Positions 1 through 11,400 of a stretch of 64,000 nt of DNA are shown one piece after another. The first letter of the stretch is position 1. Each line of letters begins with the position of its first letter. The stretch covers positions 218,379,286 to 218,443,285 of the forward strand of contig JAHLJT010009436.1 of NCBI GenBank assembly GCA_031308135.1. Direction: 5' to 3'. This stretch comes from Acheta domesticus (lineage: Eukaryota > Arthropoda > Insecta > Orthoptera > Gryllidae). Both the position numbers and the translations under genes were made by a program. Below the pieces are notes generated by a model. The model did no database searches. It saw only the letters and a program-made list of their open reading frames with translations, and was not told the DNA's origin.

Positions 1-172
1 GGCAGATGATGGCAAATTCGGCGTCTCCGAGCCGAAGGAAGGCGTCGAGCAGTTGCGTGCGTCTGGGCGAAAGAGGGCCAGCCGGGGTCCGGCCAGGCGA
101 CATCGCAGACGGCGGCGGCGACGGCGACGGCGCGGCGGCGCGGCGGCGGCGGCGGCGGCGGAGCGCCCGCAG
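1..172 (+). other. possible first exon cut by the window edge (unrecognised)
   Basis: The first 172 bases are GC-rich and end in CCCGCAG|GTGAGC, a perfect splice donor at 172/173. Two plus-strand frames are open. One has ATG at 6-8 and 9-11 and reads MMANSASPSRRK before running into Arg and Ala repeats. The other is open from base 2. Neither product is recognised, and the CGG/GCG repeat makes open frames likely by chance. It could be a noncoding first exon of a transcript antisense to svp, a coding exon, or nothing. Confidence 0.2.
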
Positions 173-290
173 GTGAGCAGGCGGGAGGAGCAGCGGATCG
201 CCGCCCGGCGACCCCGATCTGTGGATCGCCCTCCACAGGAAGCGTCACGCCGCCCCGCGCCGCGCCGCACAAAAAGAAAATCCTGGCGTT
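1..290. promoter_or_regulatory. CpG-rich island with CGG/CGA repeats
   Basis: Strongly CpG-rich, with imperfect CGG and CGA triplet runs at 108-160, falling to AT-rich sequence after about 300. Read as an unmethylated island or regulatory block; function inferred only from composition and its place in the svp region. Confidence 0.4.
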
Positions 291-1180
291 TGCGTTATTT
301 TAGTCACGTAATGAGCGTTCGTACCGCCGATCTGATATCGGTACTGGTTTACACTGATTGCTTTGCAATTAGAGATACTGCAGGTAACGTGCTCGTTCAA
401 TAACACCGCCAGATGTAAAACGCCCAACTCAATTTAACGGCAGAATTTGCCATTTATTTCTGTCTGAAAACTTCCCTCGCGGAAATTATATTTTGTTTAA
501 GGTAGCCAAATAACGGATGGACCATGATTTATTCATGGCATCTCCAATATCAACTAATTGAACATTGCTGCGTGTAATGACAAAACTGGACAACAGTTTC
601 AGAGAAGTGCATTCACAAGCAACAAAATACCACAGCACATGAACTGAATAGACACACCAGTGCCGCAGACTAATGTGGTATGAAGCAGTAATAAAAACGC
701 TGTTATATAAATAATAAAATGATGGGAAAAACTCTGAATATTCGTGGCGTCATATTCACGTAAATAAATCGTTGCATTAGTGAATTGAAAATTGGCCGCC
801 TCCTCTTACTCTCCTGCATTTTATTGAAAAATTAGGAAGTTATTAACGTATGTAAATCACGCAATATGTATAATTTATTGTAATTCCGTGTGTGTTATTT
901 CTCTAGAACGCATTTGAAATCCACTATTTGCAGTGTCGCACTCGCATGTCCTTCATGAGATTTGATATAATCGACCGACGAAGAAGCACGTTAGAGCGCT
1001 GGCTAACCCCAAGAGAAAATAACAACAAATATATCGTCTGAATACCCATGCGCGGCATGGATGTCACCATTTCCCAGTCTCCCGCCCTCCGCGATGCGAA
1101 GGTAATCGCACACTCGACGGCACCGCGGCTTAAAAACAAAACCAATAATAAGTGTTAAAAAAAATTGAAAACGGGTATTC
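290..1180. other. AT-rich noncoding stretch
   Basis: No coding frame, RNA or repeat boundary could be supported. A slightly richer patch at 1060-1130 is not distinctive. Confidence 0.5.
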
Positions 1181-1486
1181 ACATTACGACGGCGCCGGTC
1201 GGCACAGCCAACGCAATAACTGTACTAGACCTCCGGGCAGGGCGAGGCAAAGCGGGAGAGAGATGTCGCCCACAAACATGTGGGCCGGAGGTAGCGGTGG
1301 CGGCCCCGGGCCGAAACAAGCGATGCCATTTAGTATATTGTTCCGCGCTGTAATTGTATGTCCAATCGCTTTAACGGCAGGACGCAGCATCGTGCTGCGC
1401 CGCGAGCGCAACGCGTGGATCCGGGCGCTCTGCCGCAGGCGCCGATCTCAGCGCGCCCCGTGGCGAGGCGGGTGAACTGCGGGTGC

Positions 1487-1521
<35 letters not shown>

Positions 1522-1535
1522 TGCGCTGCCGCGAA
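1180..1535. promoter_or_regulatory. CpG island with forkhead-like and homeodomain-like motifs
   Basis: GC-rich block containing ACAAACATGTGGG (Fox-like core within a small palindrome, about 1271-1285) and TAATTGTATGTCCAATCG around 1350-1370 (homeodomain core next to CCAAT). It ends in a (CCG)n microsatellite. Open frames on both strands are low-complexity. Likely regulatory rather than coding. Confidence 0.4.
1489..1522. repeat. (CCG)n microsatellite
   Basis: About eleven uninterrupted CCG/CGC triplets. The poly-Pro and poly-Arg frames through it are artefacts. Confidence 0.9.
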
Positions 1536-2525
1536 CTGTAGCACGGGTTTCGACGCAATCTACGACGATTTTCCGTCTCTAGTAATTCATTCGAATACTT
1601 ATTGGTGTCGTTGAAACGAATGCATAACATGTTCCTCGAATAACGCGTGGTAATTCTAGATAGAAAACTTGATTTTTTAGGTACGGCATGTTTTAGAAGT
1701 AAAATTTGGAAATAAAAATTACCGCTTTGCCAACAAAAGCGCATTTCTTTGCCATACTGTTTTAGAGTCATATAGTGCTTAAACATTGCGGCCAAAACTA
1801 AGCTACCTTTCTAGATTTTTATGAAACCATTGGGAGGCTAATTTTACGAAACCATTTCACGTCTTGCAGATCCCAAGGGAAACAAAATTGAAAAGTCGAT
1901 TTTTCTTATTTCACAGTATGGGATATTGAATAAGTTCGATGTTTTCAACTACAAGTACATTTGAAAGTTTTTTAAGCTAATTATTTCCAGGATACAATAT
2001 AAAGAAGATACTGAGCTTTGAAGATCCCATTGTAGTTTCCTTTTAGAGTTAAATTGCTGTTTTAACCCTACACTGAGAATAAAAAGCACATTTTTGCGAC
2101 ATAAACACTTCATACGCCTGCTTCTACTGGATAAGTCAGCAATTGATCTAAAAAATATTGCGTTTTATAATCTTGCAATAAACTATTTACTGGAAACAAC
2201 TCACTTTAATACTGAATATTTAACTAAAATCTGTGGTTTTACTTCCTGCTGAATGTTATTTTCTTGGAAATGAATAAAATTAAAGCTGATATCCATGTGA
2301 CTTTTGAAATTAATTTATAAACAATTTTATTAAGGAAAATGATAATAAATTATGAACATTATAAACAATTGTTATAATGGAAAATTATAAAAGTAATAAT
2401 TGACGTTTCAAGAAATATCGCTTAAATTCATTTCAAATATCGTAAATGTTTTATTCTTACCCGTACATTTTCTGTTATACTTCAATTACTCATAAAAAAT
2501 GAACAGATGGATTTTCTTTTCTTTT
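1535..2525. other. AT-rich noncoding stretch
   Basis: Low-GC DNA without a supported gene, RNA or repeat family. Short AATTAT-type direct repeats at 2310-2400 are ordinary for this composition. Confidence 0.5.
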
Positions 2526-3110
2526 CCGCAGCTTGTCGGCATTAAACAACCAATCCGAACACGCGAGGAAATTTCATTTCCATCCACCAGAAAAATTACC
2601 TCGGAATAAATCGCGCAACTTCGTTACAGCGTCCGCGCGCACCTTCCCAGCGCGGCCGCCTCGCGCCACCGTCGCCGCCACAGCAGCGGCGTTCGCGCGG
2701 GCGCTCGCGGGCGCGTTTCCAATTCGCCGCCAGAGCGCACGGCGCGGAATATTTTATACTCGTAATGAAACATTTGTTATGCATGAACTAGTAAATTAAT
2801 CGAAAATCAGAAAACGCCGAAATTTATTAGCAAAATTCATTTAGTAATTTCGATTAAATCGGTTAGAAAAACAAACTCCCCTTCGCGTCGGCCATGGCGC
2901 CGCGCCGCGCCGCGCCGCGCCGCAGGCGGCTTACCGCGCACGCGTGACGCGTCGCGAAGAGTAAATTTCGAGCTGAAAAAAAGACTGCGCGACACTTCCA
3001 GGGCCGGTGCGACGCGCGGACTATCTGAGGATCTCGTGGGACAGCGCAGCGCGGCGTGGGGGCAACACAATGCGTGGCCCTTTGGCCCCGCCGCACAATA
3101 CCCATCTCAT
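2525..3110. promoter_or_regulatory. putative conserved noncoding element with two CpG-rich cores
   Basis: CpG-rich cores at 2630-2750 and 2880-3070 are embedded in motif-dense sequence. It contains ATTAAACAACCAATC near 2541 (Fox-like plus CCAAT), ACTAGTAAATTAATCG near 2788, and a CGCGC-repeat core at 2897-2925. This mix of CpG-rich and homeodomain-type AT sites is typical of developmental enhancers; function is inferred. Confidence 0.35.
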
Positions 3111-3139
3111 CGACGCATTTCCATAGCTGTATCTATTTC

Positions 3140-3850
3140 AATTCATTTATATTTTTACCAAAGCCGGGCGAGGTCCGCGAAGCGGAAGGGGGGAGGCGCG
3201 ACGGGGGACACGAACCCTTTCTCCCCTCTTCCTTCTTGCGCCGGTGTAAAAAGTTGAAAGTTCACACCTCATTATCATATAGCCGGCGGCGGCGGTGGGC
3301 GCGACGGGGAGCGCTACCGCCACCGTTGCTTTTTCTTGAAAAGTCGCCTGGGCCTTATGACAACGCCGTGGCGGAAATAAATATTCAGAGTATGGAAATG
3401 AATGCAGTGGCAGTGGCGGTCGCGGCGACGGCGGCGGGGCGGGGGCGGGAGTAGGAGGGCGGGCGGGGTGGACGCCGGGGGACTGTGCGGGGTTGGCGAG
3501 TCCCGACGCCCACCGATGGAACAGCCGCGGGCAGGGAGGCGTCTGTCGCCCATCGCCAATCGCCCATCGCCCCGCGTCCCGCTCGCGCCGCCAGCCCGCG
3601 GCGACGTCTGCCATCCCGCGAGGCCCGCTGATCTGCCGTGGACTGGCCGCGACGACGCCGCGCCTGGCGGCCGCCCTCGGTTCGATCCCCGACGGCAACC
3701 CTTCTGTTTGCGCCGCTCGTTAACGTCCGCCCGGGTGTTTGCTCGGGCCGCCGCTAACCGCCGCCCGCTCGCGGACCCCAAAGTAAATAGATCTCCGGAA
3801 TGCATTAAGGCAGAAGGATTGCGGCGGGAAGCGCACCGCGCGTAATCAAA
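3140..3850. promoter_or_regulatory. CpG island / putative regulatory block
   Basis: About 700 bp of GC-rich DNA. Non-repetitive segments such as GGCCTTATGACAACG near 3350 and AAATAAATATTCAGAG near 3377 look constrained. The right edge has AATCAAAGGTCGCTGATTAG near 3845, which contains a nuclear-receptor half-site-like AAAGGTC next to GATTA. Frames of up to 183 codons on both strands are composition artefacts rich in Arg, Pro and Ala. Confidence 0.4.
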
Positions 3851-6180
3851 GGTCGCTGATTAGAATTCGAAATCAGACACAGTTTTCTATCATGTGAACG
3901 AGTAAAAGGCAATGGGACATGCCACATGATCAATTCATTACACCTAACATCATTAATATTCATATCATGAAAATGTTATAACATCGAACCTATTATGATT
4001 GTACGTTTCGGACAGGAGATATTAACAATAATAATAATAATAAATAATAATAATAACAATAATAATAATAAATAGTACCATGGTGAACATGATATAAGAA
4101 GATTCATTCTATTTAATACTGCCTTCTCACGACTTTCATACAGTTCTTACAACGGGTAGGGTGAACTCTTAATGAATGCGAGATGGGTATACTGGAGCAG
4201 AAAAAAATTCCTTTTAACTCATGTAATGTATTCAACTATAAACTAAATGAGTTAGCAGATAGAGATGACTTCCGAATGCCGTTTCGTGTATTAATTCAGG
4301 CAAAAGATGAATGTAGACTGAGCATTAAAATCTGAATTTCATAGTTCCTCTTTCTTTGTAATCTTACCTTCACGAGACTTTCAGCAGAGATTTAAAAGTA
4401 TTGTAGTGTTTGCCGATGTGAAGTTCAATTTTTTAAAAGATTGTTTACGGTTATGTTTTGTTCATTGGCAAAAACGTTACATTACAATTTTCCTTTTAAT
4501 TCAATTGCATCGTATTTTCAAAAGTGTAACATGTTGGTTCAACGAAATGCTGTAATGCAACCAACGTCTTCTGAGCATTTAATTGTACGAACGAGAAAAG
4601 ATATACAAAATATTTTGAAATTATGGTTTGTTTTATGTTGAAATGATCTGTACCTAAAAGAAATTGACTGTATGTACTCCAGAATTCTGAACATCACATA
4701 GTAAATGTCTTCATAGACCGTTTTTGTTTGGAGGTTTGAACCAAAGTTGTCTCACTGCCTCCGATCTCTCCCCTTTCTCCTTTTTTATATTCATGAGCCG
4801 CACTAGCGGATCTGTGTTTCGCACATGCGAGGCCTGGAAGAAAAATGAGAACCCACGACCTCAGCGCACACGACCCTCACAGTAAGTAGGAAGTCCCCTC
4901 TGCACTGGCACGGCTTCACACGCAAAAAGTGAAAAAGTCGCATGTGCAATGCATATTTGCATGACTGGCCAAGGAAAGACTTAATTTTTCTGTGGCTTCC
5001 AGGAAACTTGGCGCAAGCGTAATTTACAAGGTTAATGGCCTGTTATTTTAGTTTGACAAATAATTTGAAAATGAGCGGTTCTTCATAGATGGGCGCTGAA
5101 AGAAAAATAAATTTCGCTTCTGGACTTACTCGCTGACGCTTTTTCATCGAAGCCGCAAGCTTACTGAACGATGCTTAATGTCGGTTGTAAACTACGCAGG
5201 AAATATTAAGGATGCGTTTATCTCTCCTAGCAAGCCCGGTAAAATATACAGAGAATGCGCTTCTTCATATCCCATCTCTCTTCCGTAACGATCGAAGGGC
5301 AGATACGGGCCGTATCCTTTCCTCGGTTCGCGTAGCATCTCGCAAATGGAGATAAGACAGAGGGTTCACTAGTCCCACGATCTAGGCAGGAATTAGGAAG
5401 CGAGGCTACCGCTTGAAGGCCCCGTGATGGCAGGTTGACGACGTCGGAGGGGACGGTGATAGGAGCAACGGAGGACGGAATCGCAGCAGGAGTAATGGTG
5501 ATCGTAATGTTCGGTAATGAAACAAGGAGGTTTAAAGAAAGAAAAAAAAAGGTCATGGATTGAAGAATGATCATTTTAATTTGAAGATTGAGGTTTAAAT
5601 AAGGAATTTTGGATAGTTGTACTGATACCAATAAATGAAAAAACAACGCCGGAAATAAACTCCATATCTCACTAATCAGACCTACTATAGAAGGGAGCAA
5701 CCAATTAAATTGGAACAGAAAGCTTTGGATGATGCGTCTTTCACGACGGCGCAGCGCGTTCTCGGCTTGTCAGAGATTTTCTGTCCTATTCGTCCTTCCT
5801 TCAATTAAAAATTGTCCTCTATGTTTTTCACAAGTGCAGGGTGCATCGCCAACTAATTCTGACTTCATCATACATTTTAATATACAGTATAAATATATTT
5901 CAAACAATTTATTACTGCTTTACATTTATCTATACTAGTAAATGGGTGGGAGCTTGTTGCATGCGTTATGTAATTATTTAGGGAGGTTGATGCGCGCGTT
6001 ACAGGTGCGTTAAAATGGAGGGAGAGGGTTTTCAATATACTCCAAATTTGCGTTCCGTAATTAATGGATGGCCGCAGATCTTCTCTTGAGAGCAATTGCT
6101 ACGTCAAAATGATGCCAACTGTTGTTAAAGAAGGAACAGTTTCTCCAGTTTCAAAGAAGGAACAGAGAGAAGGTGTAGAG
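3850..6180. other. AT-rich noncoding stretch with mixed-GC patch
   Basis: No gene is supported. A 157-codon minus-strand frame (5227-5700) has no recognised motif. The GC content is moderate at 4740-4960 and 5260-5470, where old repeat sequence is possible but no family is identified. A triplet microsatellite lies at 4025-4074. Confidence 0.4.
4025..4074. repeat. (AAT)n microsatellite
   Basis: Imperfect AAT/AAC triplets over about 50 bp. Confidence 0.9.
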
Positions 6181-6188
6181 ATTAAAAT

Positions 6189-6345
6189 CAGGGCTTGATT
6201 TCTGGCTGAACGCCACGGAACGGCGTTCCGGTACCTCGGGAATATTTACCAAATTATACTATTATAATTACATTATAATATATTATTTCTATTAAATTAA
6301 TTTGTGGTGGGTTCCGGAGCCTAAAATTTTATAAATCAAGCACCG
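6189..6345. mobile_element. hAT-like MITE, family A copy 1
   Basis: A 157-bp element starting CAGGGCTTGATTTCTGG and ending AAATCAAGCACCG, so the ends are inverted repeats of CAG(G/T)GCTTGA. The 8-bp flanks ATTAAAAT and ATTGTAAT match at 6 of 8, as expected for an old hAT target duplication. An internal palindrome ACGGAACGGCGTTCCG lies near the left end. The second copy is at 25694-25837, with the same 5' and 3' blocks. Non-coding and non-autonomous. Confidence 0.8.
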
Positions 6346-6479
6346 ATTGTAATCAATTACAAATGTTCACACTTAAATGATATAATTGTCCAAGTTTGAA
6401 CTCTTCAATCCCTACCCCTATTATGAGTGGATATTGAATGAATGAGTGAGGAACACCGCGGAATAGCGTTTCAGGACGG

Positions 6480-6800
6480 ACAGACACTGGATAAGAGAGG
6501 GCGAAGAGTGAATTCCATGAGGGCGGACATCGCGGGGAGGAGGGCAACGAGTCGCTAGGCGGCGCAGTCGGGCCAGCGGGATGTCGAGTCAGGTGAGAGA
6601 CTGGGCGAGGGCGGGCGGGGGTGTGGAGGAGGGGGCGGGCGGCGTCAGGTAGGAGGAAGCGGAGGCGGGGGTCACGCGAGCGCGCGGAAGACGCCGCCAT
6701 TATGCAAATGGCGCCGCTAATGCACGGCGCCGCCACCTCCGCCGCCCGCCGCGCTCCCGCGCCTCCCACCCCACCGCCGCCTCTTTCCCCCAGTGGACTT
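6480..6800. promoter_or_regulatory. CpG island with POU octamer core
   Basis: GC-rich block whose centre reads GCCGCCATTATGCAAATGGC. ATGCAAAT at 6702-6709 is a perfect POU octamer, preceded by a CCGCCAT motif and followed by GCTAATGC, a homeodomain core. The surrounding CCG/GCC sequence is low-complexity but this core is not. Inferred enhancer or promoter. Confidence 0.45.
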
Positions 6801-8080
6801 CAACATTTCTCGATCCAATATCCCCTCTACAGTCTTCATTTAGGTTTGTTTTAAAACTACATCGTGAAATTAATCAGATCCGTCTGAAATTACTATAATA
6901 ATTTTGTTCAATACAAACTATAATTCGTATACGAATTATTACTTAATGATGATTTTCTGATAAATACCAGAAATTATTAAATTATATTTTAGAGAATTGA
7001 ATGAGAGAAATTACAAGAGGAAGTACCTAAATAATACTTTTTATTTTGTGTGACTTACTTAAAAAGTTAAGTAACAAGTAAAACAAAATGTGTTGTTTTT
7101 CTTTTAATCGTATAGGATTCGTTGTTTTGTTTCTACTTCGGCAGTGTACAAACCCGTTTTGACTTTGACGAGAAAAAGTTAAACTTAAGCAATATTACCC
7201 ATATTTTAAATTAATAATCTCGCTATATTCTGTATAAACATCGGTTTGATGAGTTGTGTTTTGCTGGATGTAATGACAGCTTGCATACAAATACCAATGA
7301 GGTTTTGTATGTATATGAACATCTGGTGTAAGAAAAAACATGATATAATCATAGTCTACGTCCGAAGGTAGCTATTTGTACATTTTCCTTCATTATTTAT
7401 TTTTGAGTGCTTCTTTTCACTCCGAATGACTAATTATTGCGACATAGTGCCCTTGTTATTATTGAGTTATTTGAAAAAGAATGATTCCATATTCACCAAT
7501 TATTTCATTTCCAAATTCCAATAATCTCTTCAAAAAATTAATAATTTCTTCAGCATTACGACCCCACTTTTGTTGATTAACCATCTTCAATTAACTTAAA
7601 TGGAATACAAGTACACCATTGTTTGATAATGCTAATTTCTGTGGAAATTGTACCCAAAGAGTATTTTATTACTTTTTGTTCTGGCTAATGAAATTATTGC
7701 AAAGCAAGACAACATTTTCAGTTGATTATTTGAGTTTTCTGAATCAACTTTGAATCACTCCAGTTTATTCATTTTGATACGCAATCAGGCTAAAAATACA
7801 ACCATATTCAAGATTTATTTAACGTATGTAAATAATAATTGGGGAGATAAATTCTTAAGAATATTGGAGTCTCAGGAAGCAAATTGTGCGCTGCATGTGA
7901 TTTTCCTGGTGTGGAACACTTGTACTAGCTGCGTTACGTTGCCCGGTCACAGGTCTGTCCAGGAAGTATCGCACCTCCACCTCCCCGCACACTCGCACAT
8001 TATGTTAAAATCCCAGGAGGCCACTTCTCCCCCCTGCATCTTCTTCTTGCAGAAGACGATTAGCGTCGTATCTGATTGAC
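6800..8080. other. AT-rich noncoding stretch
   Basis: Nothing beyond composition. A 109-codon plus-strand frame at 7750-8079 has no recognisable motif and no codon signature. Confidence 0.5.
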
Positions 8081-8400
8081 AATTAGGCTCCCACATACGG
8101 CGCCACGCAACACGCTGGCTATTAGCATATAGTGACTTTATTATCAATATCGCGGGCAGCTAACTACAAGATCATTAGGAGCGGAGGGCTGCCTGCCGAG
8201 TGGCTCCGTTTTGCATAATTAATAAGCTAATGCCCGGTTTTTGCGCGAATTGCTCGTCGGCCAGTGGCAATTAGCGCGAGGGGCGGGGCGGGGACGAGGG
8301 GGCGGGGCGGGGGCGGGGATCGAGAAGGGGAGAAGAGGTCGTTGCCGGGGTGGGAAGGCAGAGCAGGGCAGGAAGGGGCGTGACACGTCGAGAGCCGTGA
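8080..8400. promoter_or_regulatory. putative conserved noncoding element, homeodomain-rich
   Basis: The 8205-8280 core contains TTTTGCATAATTAATAAGC, GCTAATGCCC, GCGAATTGC and GGCAATTAGCGCG. That is five homeodomain or POU-like cores in about 75 bp, and they abut a GGGGCGGG (Sp1/KLF-like) run at 8280-8320. Strong enhancer-like grammar; no coding potential. Confidence 0.45.
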
Positions 8401-11400
8401 GGGGAAAAGGTGAGTATGGGACGAATAACGGAGGGATTCAATAGTTATTAAGTGGTGGGGTTTTTAATGATTCAGAATGGGTGAAAATCTAGAAATATTT
8501 TTTTGAGAAGAATTACCTGTATGGTTACTCAGAACTTTGTAGGAAATAGTATCTTGAAATACTGACATGACATTACACAGTAGAGCGAAGATCCAGAAAA
8601 AAACAAATTCCAGAAAAAATAGAGTCCAAAACATGGAATACACAAGTTTGCTGACGTTTCCCTCGTTTCATTTCGTTTAATGCAAATTATGACTTTTGTA
8701 AATATTAGAAGAATATTCTCGACCAAGAGGCGATGGCGCACGTGTCGACCAGGAGGCACGTCTCGACCAAGAGGCGATGGCGGTTGCGTAGAACTAATAG
8801 TACCGGTACTGTGTTGGGAATGTTGAAAAATTAGATGTATGATAGTGAACACATGGCTGGCTGGCATGGTGGAGCGTGCGGATGTCAGGGGATTACTCAG
8901 CGGAATGCAACTCCTACACCAGGTGGCGTCACGTCACTCAACAGACTCTTCCAAGGTGTTCGTTCGGCAGACAGACATCGTCTTTAAAGTACTTCTCGTC
9001 TTCCGCGGTGGGGATAATTCATAACTGAGGAAAATGCTTTGAATGTTTTAAAATGGCATTCGATAAGCATTTTATTTCCAAATTACGTGTTGAACTTCCA
9101 AATAAAATGCCCAAGTTTTCACTAGAAGATTCACGATCAAAATAATGGGATGATGCAATTTAGCCTTCGGGACAGTTTCATGGTTTCACGAGTTGTCCTC
9201 TAAAGTATTTCGAGTGACTATATAATTTTGAAAACATAAAGAAAAAATATGAAGTACAATTTAATTCCAGACAATATTGTCGCTGTTATGGTTAAATGTT
9301 TTATAGTTACATTTTCAAACCAGAAAACATTGACGAATTGTCGCCACAACACAAAAGTCTTGCATCATCCCCAAACTGCTACACGCACGTGTAACATTTG
9401 GGTGTGCTACGAATACTTGCTAATGCATATTGTAAAACTGCGCTATTTGAAACAGTGTTGTGTATTTGGAAAGTATTGTTAATGGAATCGTTGTGCATGC
9501 ATTAAGTAAAAAAATCGATAAAGATATTCAAATGTAGGTGCTTAGTGTAATTTTTTGGTATCTGATGCTACCTCAGTTCTTTTTGCGCCAAAAGTTTCAA
9601 CTATTTAAATAGTCTAAACGAACACGTTACACATGTTCAGCGAACTTAAAACGGTTAATCTTAACCATTCTTACCAGTCATGTCATAATCAAACGACGAC
9701 TGTCAAGATATCTCCACGAGCGGTTGTCATGCTATTAGCTTACCCGCTCAATTATGTTATAGAGTTTCGACCCCACAGGATGCATATTCCCCAAACCTCC
9801 CGAAACCCTAGATGGTAATAGTTCCACGTAGACGCTGACTCATCGTCCTGTGGGTGGCCTCTTTCCAGCCTTTGTCGTCGTCTCAACCCCTCATCGCTAA
9901 GCTCAGATGTTTAGATTTGAACCTATTAATATACTGTTTATCCTACAAACATTCGTGCAAAATATCAATGTTTTTATCATTTAATTTCCTCAAAAGTAAC
10001 AAATACAAATCGTCTATAACCTAAAAGATCTCTTTTTGTATTATTAGCCCTAAAATGGCCCATATTTTCTTGTTAGATAGAAATCTAAATTAGGTAACTG
10101 AGACTCATCTGATGACTCATTAGGTAACTGAAAATTATCTGCAATGCAAGTTCAAATATTCAGTGCAATACACCAACATTTTATTACACTTTGCAGCTGG
10201 CAAACTTGGATATCGAATCCTTGTGATCTTAAGAGAATCTCAGTCATGAAGTTTGGTTGTTACCGAAGAAATCTTGTGGAAATCCACAGAAGTTATCTTC
10301 CGCAATAACAATGTACTTCTAGGCAGCGGATTTCTATGATTTTGTATATTTTTGTGCGTTGCATCAGGGTATAGCTAAGTCAAATTTCGTGATATTTGGT
10401 TAGATTTGAATGCTATCTAGATTGATATGTTAGTGCAAACTTGACCGAGTTTTCCTGTTGATGCATATTTTGCACATTTTGTGAAAATAGAGACGTATCT
10501 CCAAAACGTTTAAACTTTTCGTACGATCTATTATTTGCGAGCGTCCATCGGTTACATAGAGCTCGTCATGGTTTGCGTTTTTTACTTTGTCGCCTTACGA
10601 AGGAACTTCATAAGAAGTGAAAGTTGTGTATTCGTACGCCGGAAAGCTGATATTTATTTCATCTAAAGATGATAAAATACTTGTGCAAACGTAGGAAATT
10701 TCTTGATAATTTTTTTTTAAACCAGACAGAAGAAATGGAACAAAACTTACAAAGTACTTCACTAAGGTGAATATTTACTTTAATTTTTTCTACCACGAAG
10801 TAAGGTAGATTACATGCTGTTTTCCCAAATATATATATTTTTTTATTCCAAGCACGTTTCTCCTGAATTTTAACAACCTTAATACAGGAAATGAAATTTT
10901 GTTAATTTTAATTGCATTTTAAAGTACGTACACAAAAATGTTTAGGTCATAAATGTATATTTTTAAAAGCATATTTCAAGATTTTTAAGGGCATGAAATT
11001 TCTCTCCCTAGTACTTACACTAAAGACATCTTACATTCTTGCATACATGTTTCGAATAATTTTATCTCATCAATCCCTAAGTAACGTGAATGAACCCTAA
11101 TAATGTAAAAAGAGTCATTTATAATTTTAATGTGCGTGTGTGTGTGGGGGGGGCGGGGTTCGAATCTAACCTTGATTACATATTGTGCTATTTTAATTAT
11201 GAAAGTGAATAAAATAACATGTATGTAGTTACTCTAAGGAATATAAATATAAAAATATTTGACTTTCCTGAATAATAAGTGCCTAAATTAATCGTTTTGC
11301 GATCAGTTTTAGATGCCAGAAACGTAACATTTCATGTCTAATGATTATAATTGCCTCATTTACTCATTTTGTAACATATTTTAAGTGACTGAAACACCAC

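Noticed and set aside
3147..3845. Frames of 147-183 codons on both strands
   Set aside because: CpG-island artefacts with no domain, no codon signature and equal openness on both strands.
5227..5700. 157-codon minus-strand frame
   Set aside because: No motif, neighbouring exon or promoter; hydrophobic stretches come from AT-rich sequence.
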